From: Liolophura sinensis
Taxonomy: Eukaryota; Mollusca; Polyplacophora; Chitonida; Chitonidae
Reading direction: 5' to 3'
NCBI RefSeq assembly: GCF_032854445.1
Contig: NC_088297.1
Location: 13,815,335-13,879,334, forward strand
DNA: 64,000 bases
Shown: positions 1 to 12,200 of the stretch, in pieces
Position numbering within the stretch: the stretch's first letter is position 1
How the letters are laid out: every line of letters starts with the position of its first letter
Program-made: the position numbers and the translations under genes
Notes under the pieces: model-generated
The model's database searches: none
The model's input: only the letters and a program-made list of their open reading frames with translations
Told to the model about the DNA's origin: nothing

Positions 1-3000
1 AAATTACTGACACTTAGTCACCAGTGTTTAGTACCTTCCGCCCCAAAGTAAAGTTATATCACGTCGGAATACCAGCAAGCACATTAAAAATATGGATTTA
101 GCAATCTCTCGACCGGGAACAGCAGACGATTTACAAAATCAACAAAAGGGACTCTACACTAGCACAATTTTACATGAGTGCCAACTGTCATCTTTTGAAG
201 ATTTCCAAGAAAAGTTTCGGACAAACTGTGCAAGACTAATATAAAACTCGTCTTCTTCGATTCTTGTGAGTATAGAACAAAAAGAGGTACCAGAAAGCAA
301 GAGTTGATTTAATGTGTAGCGCAGATTGTCGAAAACCTATGGGGGTAGATCTACTCTGGTCCACTTGTACATTACATCCTCCGCTGTGGGTGTATAAAAC
401 AGAGGCCCATGAATATCAGCTTTTGAATATCTTCTTTTCAAATACTGCTTCCAAATACAGCAGCTAGATACGCCGAATTTTACACATTTAAATCCCTTGT
501 CAAAAACAGATGGCCTCTACCTCTACGTTACAACAGAAGAATTGTTAGGCTCTTAAATGAAGAAAACTCCATTTACCTCTTGACGAAAAGGCAGCTGTGT
601 CGGTCGCACTGTTACATGCCTGACAAGAGTCATTATCATCTACCTGTCCCTCGTCATAACATGTGTCTTCGATGAAGCATTTACTGTCTGAGGATATAAG
701 GAAGAGAAACAATGTAATGACAAATGGCATCGTGAAAAACACGTTACACACATTTGGTTTCCATAAAAAGTAAACAGTGCGGGCGAAAAGCTCAACATTA
801 TTCTTGTCCATCGACTTTATTCTTACCTTTGAAACACTTTCTTTTGAGATAAGAGTTATAAAACAAGGTTGTTTAAATCTGCCAAAAGATACCAGTATTA
901 AAATACAATCCAACTCTTTCTGGTCTATGATCTTTGGCACTGGAACTTTAATGACTTCATCTTAATACCTTAACCCACACTGCATACCGATAGTTTTACT
1001 GTTTAACTTCGGTAACTGTTAAACTTCAGTTTTCCAGACTCATTGTGAGAACCTAAGCCCACAGATGAAATCGGTCATCAGGAAATTGACTTCTCATATA
1101 TGTACCCATACTAACCTTGCGTTACCAGCTATTACATATCTACACCTTAAATCTAAATGAAATCTAGACAAAATAACATTGTAAAACAAACGTGTGTGTA
1201 AATCGTTAAAGAATTGGGGATGTCGTCTTCTAACAGATGTTGTTATAAGGTTAATACTTCATTCTCAAACGTTTATCAAACGCTCACCTTGAAGAGTAAA
1301 CTCAGTCGTGCTCTGTGCACTGGTGCACACTTGGCAGGAGAAATCGGGATGTGCAGCGGCTTCGTCATAACAAGTGTCGTTGATAAAGCATTTGTTGGCT
1401 GAGGTAAAAACAACAGCAGAAATGAAAAATACACAAACACAGTTCTTTCATTTTGTACCTTTCTAAAATTTTTCATTAAAGTAACAGCGCAAATGGCAAT
1501 GGCAGTTTTGCCAATAGGTAGACATCGATTGAAAATATTGCTTATGTAAATATATATTCAAAAGGAGAACGAAAAAAGGTTATCTCACACCACAAATAAA
1601 AAGTAAAACGCTTTCTTTTAAGAGAACAGTTCTGAAGCAAAGTCCTTTGAAACTTGCAAAACACACCAGTGTTCAATTGCAATCCAACTCTTTCCTGCCG
1701 ATGATCTTTGGCGCTTGCACTTTAAAGACTTCATGTTAATACCTTCAATCCACACGGCATACCAATAGTTTCACTGTTGTTTTTGTAGCGATGATAAAAT
1801 GGTATGTGACAATGGGAATAATAATCACGATTTCCGGTAACTGTTAAACTTCAGTTTTCCAGACTTATTGTGAGAACCTAAGCCCACGGATGTAATCGGT
1901 CATCAGGAAAATGACTTCTCACACATGTACACATACCAACCTGGCGCTTTCTGCTAATACATCCCTGCACATACGTCACTCATACTATATGTGACTACAA
2001 ATGACATTTTAATTCGTAAACTCTCATCATCTTGCTCAAGACACTGGTTTAACAGCATTTTGTTCTCTCGCGCATCAATGTTATGGCCTTAAAAAGGTAC
2101 GTTCTGACCTAAACAGGGTATTAAATTAATCAAGACTTCACCTGTGAGAGTAAACTCCGTAGTGCTGCTCGAACTTTCACACTCTTTGCAAGTCACACCT
2201 GGCTCCTTATCCCCAGCATTATAGCACACGTTGTTAATAAAACATTTGGTAGCTGAGTAGAAGAAACATAGTCATAAAAGTTAACAAGCACAACAATGGC
2301 CCAAGTTAATCAAATCATCGATCTTCAGCAATTACTCTCAGAAAAAGTGCACAATAAACAATGCCAAGCTTTGTGTGGCAGAGTCAAAATTCCGATTTAT
2401 TGCTAATCCACTAAACTGTGTGTATTACGGCATATTTGACTCTAAATATTGTTGTATGGAAAACACTGCCCAATTGAAATTTCAGATTTGGACAAAATTA
2501 ATATTGTAAAACAAACGTGTGTGTGATTATTAAAGAATCGGGGGTCGTCTTCTAACAGATGTTGTTGTAGGGATAATGCTTCATTCTCAAACGTTTATCA
2601 AACGCTCACCTTGAAGAGTAAACTCAGTCGTGCTTTGTGCACTGGTGCACACTTGGCAGGAGAAATCGGGATGTGCAGCGGCTTCGTCATAACAAGTGTC
2701 GTTGATAAAGCATTTGTTGGCTGAGGTAAAAACAACAGCAGAAATGAAAAATGCACAAACATAATTCTTGGAATTTAAAGCTCTCGAAATTTTGCAATCA
2801 TAGTTACAGCGCAAATGGCAGACATTTTTACCAATACCCAGACATGGACTGAAAATGTTGGTTATGCAAATATATATCTAAAAAGAAAATGAATAAAACT
2901 TAAGCTACATTTACCTCACATACTTTATTCAACACCTATATTGAAAGGCACCAGCCTTTAACCCTCATTCAAAGGCGTGAAGTTTAAAACACCACAAATC

Positions 3001-3209
3001 ACTGCATGGCCACATTTCTTTTTGCAGTCATAGTTTAGTGGTTTGTTTAACTGGTTCACATGTGTACTGATACACAAACTAATCAACACTTACGTTGTAA
3101 AGTAAGTTCCGTGGTTGACGAAGCCTGTTCACACACCTTACAGTCAATACCGGCTTCCGATTCTCCTTCAGCATAGCACACGCCATTTACATTGCAGACG
3201 TTCGCTACA
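1..3209 (-). repeat. Tandem exon block 1 (modules e, d, c, b, a)
   Basis: A 3,209-bp genomic unit with five 111-nt exons: a 577-687, b 1288-1398, c 2142-2252, d 2610-2720, e 3094-3204, transcribed e to a. Module a has SKCFIEDTCYDEGQVDD, b and d both have NKCFINDTCYDEAAAHPD, c has TKCFINNVCYNAGDKEPG, e has NVCNVNGVCYAEGESEAG. Each is flanked by consensus splice sites. The unit is truncated by the window edge or begins close to it. Confidence 0.85.
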
Positions 3210-6200
3210 AAAATACTGACACTTAGTCACCAGTGTTTAGTACCTTCCGCCCCAAAGTAAAGTTATATCACGTCGGGATACCAGCAAGCACATTAAAAAT
3301 ATGGATTTAGCAATCTCTCGACCGGGAACAGCAGACGATTTACAAAATCAACAAAAGGGACTCTACACTAGCACAATTTTACATGAGTGCCAACTGTCAT
3401 CTTTTGAAGATTTCCAAGAAAAGTTTCGGACAAACTGTGCAAGACTAATATAAAACTCGTCTTCTTCAATTCTTGTGAGTACAGAACAAAAAGAGGTACC
3501 AGAAAGCAAGAGTTGATTTAATGTGTAGCGCAGATTGTCGAAAACCTATGGGGGTAGATCTACTCTGGTCCACTTGTACATTACATCCTCCGCTGTGGGT
3601 GTATAAAACAGAGGCCCATGAATATCAGCTTTTGAATATCTTCTTTTCAAATACTGCTTCCAAATACAGCAGCTAGATACGCCGAATTTTACACATTTAA
3701 ATCCCTTGTCAAAAACAGATGGCCTCTACCTCTACGTTACAACAGAAGAATTGTTAGGCTCTTAAATGAAGAAAACTCCATTTACCTCTTGACGAAAAGG
3801 CAGCTGTGTCGGTCGCACTGTTACATGCCTGACAAGAGTCATTATCATCTACCTGTCCCTCGTCATAACATGTGTCTTCGATGAAGCATTTACTGTCTGA
3901 GGATATAAGGAAGAGAAACAATGTAATGACAAATGGCATCGTGAAAAACACGTTACACACATTTGGTTTCCATAAAAAGTAAACAGTGCGGGCGAAAAGC
4001 TCAACATTATTCTTGTCCATCGACTTTATTCTTACCTTTGAAACACTTTCTTTTGAGATAAGAGTTATAAAACAAGGTTGTTTAAATCTGCCAAAAGATA
4101 CCAGTATTAAAATACAATCCAACTCTTTCTGGTCTATGATCTTTGGCACTGGAACTTTAATGACTTCATCTTAATACCTTAACCCACACTGCATACCGAT
4201 AGTTTTACTGTTTAACTTCGGTAACTGTTAAACTTCAGTTTTCCAGACTCATTGTGAGAACCTAAGCCCACAGATGAAATCGGTCATCAGGAAATTGACT
4301 TCTCATATATGTACCCATACTAACCTTGCGTTACCAGCTATTACATATCTACACCTTAAATCTAAATGAAATCTAGACAAAATAACATTGTAAAACAAAC
4401 GTGTGTGTAAATCGTTAAAGAATTGGGGATGTCGTCTTCTAACAGACGTTGTTATAAGGTTAATACTTCATTCTCAAACGTTTATCAAAAGCTCACCTTG
4501 AAGAGTAAACTCAGTCGTGCTCTGTGCACTGGTGCACACTTGGCAGGAGAAATCGGGATGTGCAGCGGCTTCGTCATAACAAGTGTCGTTGATAAAGCAT
4601 TTGTTGGCTGAGGTAAAAACAACAGCAGAAATGAAAAATACACAAACACAGTTCTTTCATTTTGTACCTTTCTAAAATTTTTCATTAAAGTAACAGCGCA
4701 AATGGCAATGGCAGTTTTGCCAATAGGTAGACATCGATTGAAAATATTGCTTATGTAAATATATATTCAAAAGGAGAACGAAAAAAGGTTATCTCACACC
4801 ACAAATAAAAAGTAAAACGCTTTCTTTTAAGAGAACAGTTCTGAAGCAAAGTCCTTTGAAACTTGCAAAACACACCAGTGTTCAATTGCAATCCAACTCT
4901 TTCCTGCCGATGATCTTTGGCGCTTGCACTTTAAAGACTTCATGTTAATACCTTCAATCCACACGGCATACCAATAGTTTCACTGTTGTTTTTGTAGCGA
5001 TGATAAAATGGTATGTGACAATGGGAATAATAATCACGATTTCCGGTAACTGTTAAACTTCAGTTTTCCAGACTTATTGTGAGAACCTAAGCCCACGGAT
5101 GTAATCGGTCATCAGGAAAATGACTTCTCACACATGTACACATACCAACCTGGCGCTTTCTGCTAATACATCCCTGCACATACGTCACTCATACTATATG
5201 TGACTACAAATGACATTTTAATTCGTAAACTCTCATCATCTTGCTCAAGACACTGGTTTAACAGCATTTTGTTCTCTCGCGCATCAATGTTATGGCCTTA
5301 AAAAGGTACGTTCTGACCTAAACAGGGTATTAAATTAATCAAGACTTCACCTGTGAGAGTAAACTCCGTAGTGCTGCTCGAACTTTCACACTCTTTGCAA
5401 GTCACACCTGGCTCCTTATCCCCAGCATTATAGCACACGTTGTTAATAAAACATTTGGTAGCTGAGTAGAAGAAACATAGTCATAAAAGTTAACAAGCAC
5501 AACAATGGCCCAAGTTAATCAAATCATCGATCTTCAGCAATTACTCTCAGAAAAAGTGCACAATAAACAATGCCAAGCTTTGTGTGGCAGAGTCAAAATT
5601 CCGATTTATTGCTAATCCACTAAACTGTGTGTATTACGGCATATTTGACTCTAAATATTGTTGTATGGAAAACACTGCCCAATTGAAATTTCAGATTTGG
5701 ACAAAATTAATATTGTAAAACAAACGTGTGTGTGATTATTAAAGAATCGGGGGTCGTCTTCTAACAGATGTTGTTGTACGGATAATGCTTCATTCTCAAA
5801 CGTTTATCAAACGCTCACCTTGAAGAGTAAACTCAGTCGTGCTCTGTGCACTGGTGCACACTTGGCAGGAGAAATCGGGATGTGCAGCGGCTTCGTCATA
5901 ACAAGTGTCGTTGATAAAGCATTTGTTGGCTGAGGTAAAAACAACAGCAGAAATGAAAAATGCACAAACATAATTCTTGGAATTTAAAGCTCTCGAAATT
6001 TTGCAATCATAGTTACAGCGCAAATGGCAGACATTTTTACCAATACCCAGACATGGACTGAAAATGTTGGTTATGCAAATATATATCTAAAAAGAAAATG
6101 AATAAAACTTAAGCTACATTTACCTCACATACTTTATTCAACACCTATATTGAAAGGCACCAGCCTTTAACCCTCATTCAAAGGCGTGAAGTTTAAAACA

Positions 6201-9200
6201 CCACAAATCACTGCATGGCCACATTTCTTTTTGCAGTCATAGTTTAGTGGTTTGTTTAACTGGTTCACATGTGTACTGATACACAAACTAATCAACACTT
6301 ACGTTGTAAAGTAAGTTCCGTGGTTGACGAAGCCTGTTCACACACCTTACAGTCAATACCGGCTTCCGATTCTCCTTCAGCATAGCACACGCCATTTACA
6401 TTGCAGACGTTCGCTACAAAAATACTGACACTTAATCACCAGTGTTTATTACGTTCCGCCCCAAAGTAAAGTTATATCACGTCGGGATACCAGCAAGCAC
6501 ATTAAAAATATGGAGTTAACAATCTCTAGGCCGAGAACAGCAGACGATTTACAAAATCAACAAAAGGGACTCTATACTAGCACAATTTTACATGAGTGCC
6601 AACTGTCATCTTTCTGAAGATTTCCAAGAAAAGTTTCGGACAAACTGTGCAAGACTAATATAAAACTCGTCTTCTTCAATTCTTGTGAGTATAGAACAAA
6701 AAGAGGTACCAGAAAGCAAGAGTTGATTTAATGTGTAGCGCAGATTGTCGAAAACCTATTGGGGTAGATCTACTCTGGTCCACTTGTACATTACATCCTC
6801 CACTGTGGGTGTATAAAACAGAGGCCCATGAATATCAGCTTTTGAATATCTTCTTTTCAAATACTGCTTCCAAATACAGCAGCTAGATACGCCGAATTTT
6901 ACACATTTAAATCCCTTGTCAAAAACAGATGGCCTCTACCTCTACGCTACAACAGAAGAATTGTTAGGCTCTTAAATGAAGAAAACTCCATTTACCTCTT
7001 GACGAAAAGGCAGCTGTGTCGGTCGCACTGTTACATGCCTGACAAGAGTCATTATCATCTACCTGTCCCTCGTCATAACATGTGTCTTCGATGAAGCATT
7101 TACTGTCTGAGGATATAAGGAAGAGAAAGAATGTAATGACAAATGGCATCGTGAAAAACACGTTACACACATTTGGTTTCCATAAAAAGTAAACAGTGCG
7201 GGCGAAAAGCTCAACATTATTCTTGTCCATCGACTTTATTCTTACCTTTGAAACACTTTCTTTTGAGATAAGAGTTATAAAACAAGGTTGTTTAAATCTG
7301 TCAAAAGATACCAGTATTAAAATACAATCCAACTCTTTCCTGTCTATGATCTTTGGCACTGGAACTTTAATGACTTCATCTTAATACCTTAACCCACACT
7401 GCATACCGATAGTTTCACTGTTGTCTTTGTAACGATGATAAAATAATATGTGGTCATGGGAATAATAATTATGGTTGCCGGTAACTGTTAAACTTCAGTT
7501 TTTCAGACTTATTGTGAGAACCTAAGCCCACAGATGAAATCGGTCATCAGGAAATTGACTTCTCATATATTAGTACACATACTAACTTTGCGTTACCTGC
7601 TATTACATATCTACACCTTAAATCTAAATGAAATCTAGACAAAATAACATTGTAAAACAAACGTGTGTGTAAATCGTTAAAGAATTGGGGATGTCGTCTT
7701 CTAACAGATGTTGTTATAAGGTTAATACTTCATTCTCAAACGTTTATCAAACGCTCACCTTGAAGAGTAAACTCAGTCGTGCTCTGTGCACTGGTGCACA
7801 CTTGGCAGGAGAAATCGGGATGTGCAGCGGCTTCGTCATAACAAGTGTCGTTGATAAAGCATTTGTTGGCTGAGGTAAAAACAACAGCAGAAATGAAAAA
7901 TACACAAACACAGTTCTTTCATTTTATACCTTTCTAAAATTTTTCATTAAAGTAACATCGCAAATGGCAAACAGTTTTACCAATAGGTAGACATCGATTG
8001 AAAATATTGGTTTTGCAAAAATATATTCAAAAGGAGAACGAAAATAGGTTATCTCACACCACAAATAAAAAGTAAAACGCCCCCTTTTAATAGAACGCTG
8101 TAAAATACTGTTGTATGGAAAACACTGCCCAATTGAAATTTCACATTCGGACAAAATTAATATTGTAAAACAAACGTGTGTGTGATTTTTAAAAAATCGG
8201 GGTGTCGTCTTCTAACAGATGTTGTTTTAGGGATAATGCTTCATTCTTAAACGTTTTCCAAATGCTCACCCTGAAGACTAAACTCAGTCGTGCTCTGTGC
8301 ACTGGTGCATACTTGGCAGGAGAAATCGGGATGTGCAGCGCCTTCGTCATAACAAGTGTCGTTGATAAAGCATTTGCTGGCTGAGGTAAACAAAACAGTA
8401 GAAGTGAAAAATGCACAAACATAATTTTTTAAATTTAAAGTTATCCAAAATAATTTTTTAATTTTTTTCATTGAACAGTTACACTGAAAGTCCCTAGCCT
8501 TTTACCCTTATTGACAGGAGCGAATTTTATAACACCAATACAAATACCAATACATAGCCGCATTTCTTTTCGCAGTCATGGCTTACAAGTTTATTTAACT
8601 GGTTCACTTGTGTACTGATACACAAACTAATCAACACTTACGTTGTAAAGTAAGTTCCGTGGTTGACGAAGTCTGTTCACACACCTTACAGTCAATACCG
8701 GCTTCCGATTCTCCTTCAGCATAGCACACGCCATTTACATTGCAGACGTTCGCTACAAAAATACCCAGACTTAGTCACCAGTATTTGGCGCCTTCATCCC
8801 CAACGTGAAGTTATATGAGATGGTGATACGATAAACCACATTTAACTTATCGGTTTTATAATACTGGTTGTTATATGCCGAGGACAAGAAACGATTGAGA
8901 AAACTGAAAAAGAAACCGGCGCCACACGGCCAGAATTCGAGATAACTGGCAAGATTACCTTTATTGTGTAGTGCTATAGTTCTTGTGTGGGAACAAAAAC
9001 GAATACTGGTTCCGGACGCTGGTACATATGTAATTTTTTATATCAAGTTTCTATCTGATAAAAAAGATTATCACCGTGGTGAGAACAGTTCTCATCTAGG
9101 TGCAGAAGTTTTCACTTGGGTAGACGCTCATATTACAAAAAGCCTCGTTCTCGTTTCAGAGGCTGAGAACTGAAGATCACGGAGAAAGGCTTGACGGGGA

Positions 9201-12200
9201 AAAGACGATTATGGTCCAATAAAGCATCTCTTTGATTTTTATTTGCAATCAAAATAATGTGTAATCCATAAACACGCTGAGTTGTTTATTTTTTGTTTTG
9301 TTTTTCCATTGGCAAATATATCTGTGCCACATGAGTTTCCATCTGGATGGAAAAGTTTAAAGTTCATCTGGACAGGTTACCGTGTAAGTAAGATTCATTC
9401 ACCCTAATGAAATGGAGAGAGAAAAAAAGTGACTTAACCTATGCAAAAAGGGAAAATATCGTATAAGGGTTACTAAAGTACAAAATGCGGCAGCTGGTAA
9501 CACCTTGTTTTACATATTTAAGTTTGTTGTCAAAAACAAGTGGCCCTTAATTTTGCCCCAGAATGGAAAAAAGGCGATATTAATCGATCAAATATTGAAA
9601 AAATCAATTACCTCTTGCGGAAAACTCCGTTGTGTTGGTGACACTGCTACATTCCTGGCAGGAGTCATTTGGATTAACATCCGAGTCATCATAACATGTG
9701 TTTTCGATGTCGCATTTATTGGCTGAAAAATCAGGAAGAAAAACGTTTCATTTGATTTGTTCGATCGCTGTTTACTCCAAAAAAAGAAAATCAGGCACAC
9801 GAAGGCGCTCTGTTTTCTGGGTGAAGAAAATGGAGGATGACAAAAATTTCGACCTGCCATAGCCTTTCTCCACATGTGATGTGAGTGAGTGCTTGGGGTT
9901 CAACGTCGTACTTAACAACTTTTCAGTCATATGACGACGACGGAATCATTAGAGTGCATTTAATGTGGCGACTTGTTACAGGACGGATTTCCATCGCTCT
10001 TTTATCTAGTGCTGCTTCACTAATACGCCTTACCGAAGGCAAGTAAGCCTCGCCGCACGGGCCATTATACTGATACAGATCAACCAGGCGTTGTACTATC
10101 CCTTCATGCTGAACGCCAAGCGAGGAAGTTACAGCTTCCTCTTTTAAGGTCTTAGGTGTGACTCGACGCAGGATTGACCCTAGATCTACCGCCCTCGACG
10201 CGTACGCTCTACCAACTGTGCTATCGGTTCCAGCTGTGATGTACAGAAATGCACACCATATTGGTGGTAGTCAGTTTTTCTTAGCCCAAGGTTAAATTGC
10301 CGAATGAGCCCATACGAGCGTCGTCGTCCATTTTTTGCCACAACGAAAAAAAAAATAATAATAATAGTTTTGGGTACTGTTGCGTTTTAAATTAAACTAA
10401 CTTTGTCACGTCGTTAATGTTCACTTTACAACAGGAATGGTTTTGTGGAATCGGCCTCTACGCCCTGCTCCAAAAATTTTTAGCACTCCCAAATTTTAAA
10501 ATGATTCTGCATAGAAGTTATGTTGTCGTGTCCTCAGACTAAACGCAAATGTTTGGATTCTTCGCGTTTTTTTGGCTTAAATAACTTAACCCCAACTGAG
10601 GCAAGACAAACGCTGTAAATTTAATTGAAACGTTGGTTCGTTTTCTCGCTCCGCGTGAACATAAAATAAGGATCTCGACCCCTTGTCCGCTGAATTCTAA
10701 AATACGTATATTGCACCATACATGTATACTGCGCCATATACGTATACTGCACTATTTACGTATATTGCACCGTATACGTATACTGTGCCATATACGTATA
10801 CTGCGCCATATACGTATACTGCACTATTTACGTATACTGGGGGCCTCCGTGGCTCAGTCGGTTAGCGCGCTAGCGCAGCGTAATGACCCAGGAGTCTCTC
10901 ACCAATGCGGTCGCTGTGAGTTCAAGTCCAGCTCATGCTGGCTTCCTCTCCGGCCGTAAGTGGGAAGGTCTGTCAGCAACCTGCGGATGGTCGTGGGTTT
11001 CCCCCGGGCTCTGCCCGGTTTCCACCCACCATAATGCTGGCCGCCGTTGTATAAGTGAAATATTCTTGAGTACGGCGTAAAACACCAATCAAAAAAAAAA
11101 AAAAAAAAAAAAAAAAAACGTATACTGCTTCATATACGCAAATTGTTTCATAGGTATATGTTTCACAGCTTGCACATTTGTGTCAGCTCAATGAATTTTG
11201 CATGAATAACTGACAGGAAAACGCGAGTTCCACAATGTTGTTGGTGTACTTCATGGCAGTGAGCGGTTTGCGACCGAACCAATAAACGGCTATAATTTTG
11301 TCACACATAGACGAAACGGCCGAAACTCAAACTGTGAACTGTAAGTCTTTATGTTGAAGACATGTGTCAAGTTTCAATTCATTATCATGAATCTCCCCCC
11401 TTCACCCCTTCCCCCCACGCCCGCACCGCACCCCAATAGCTAACAACAGCGGACAAGCAAATACATAAAATATTAAGGTGGCTTATTTTTGGACAAACTT
11501 ACGCAAAAGTGTCCATTCAGTGGTCGACTGTGTGGGGTCACAGCTGTAGCAAGTGAGATTAGTGCAAAGGTCCCCAGGCATGTAACATACCCCGCCGATG
11601 AAGCAATGGTCTTCTTCCTGTAGAACAGTTATACAATCAATCGTTACATGTTTTAGATTAGCGTTTGGCGATTATGATGCGATTTTTGTCATGAAACAGG
11701 TATTGGGGGATTTGACTTTGGATTTTGTTTCACCGGTTGTTTTCACCAGTTCTAAAAATCGGAAACAGGCAATTGAGACTTTTCACTCAGTCGTACGTGT
11801 AGTACTGATACTGGTCTGTTGTATGTTATTGTCACAGTGCTCAATGTGCACACACACAAAAAACGTGTAGTACTGATACTGGTCTGTTGTATGTTATTGT
11901 CACAGTGCTCAATGTGCACACACACAAAAAACGTGTAGTACTGATACTGGTCTGTTGTATGTTATTGTCACAGTACTCAATGTGCACACACACAAAAAAC
12001 CTTGTATGGAATGACACAAGAGCTTTATTTTTATTCAACATGTTCAACACAGAAATGTGTTACCTCAACACAAACATGTATTAAATAAATGTGAAGAAAA
12101 CATGAACGTGTTACAAAATAATAGAACATAAACTTGTGCAGAGCCAAAATGAGGTAATTTATCCAATACAACAAAAACTTGGATATTTTGCAATAAGTGT

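Noticed and set aside
545..940. 131-codon minus-strand frame in blocks 1-3 taken as one gene
   Set aside because: Only its last 37 residues are an exon; the rest is intron read-through upstream of a good acceptor (cctcag).
777..965. Plus-strand frames recurring in each 3.2-kb block (also at 1214, 3986, 4423, 7196, 7685)
   Set aside because: They lie antisense across module exons or introns; splice sites and cysteine pattern support the minus strand.
10633..10959. 108-codon plus-strand frame
   Set aside because: It spans the 18-bp minisatellite and the head of a SINE, so it is repeat-derived.
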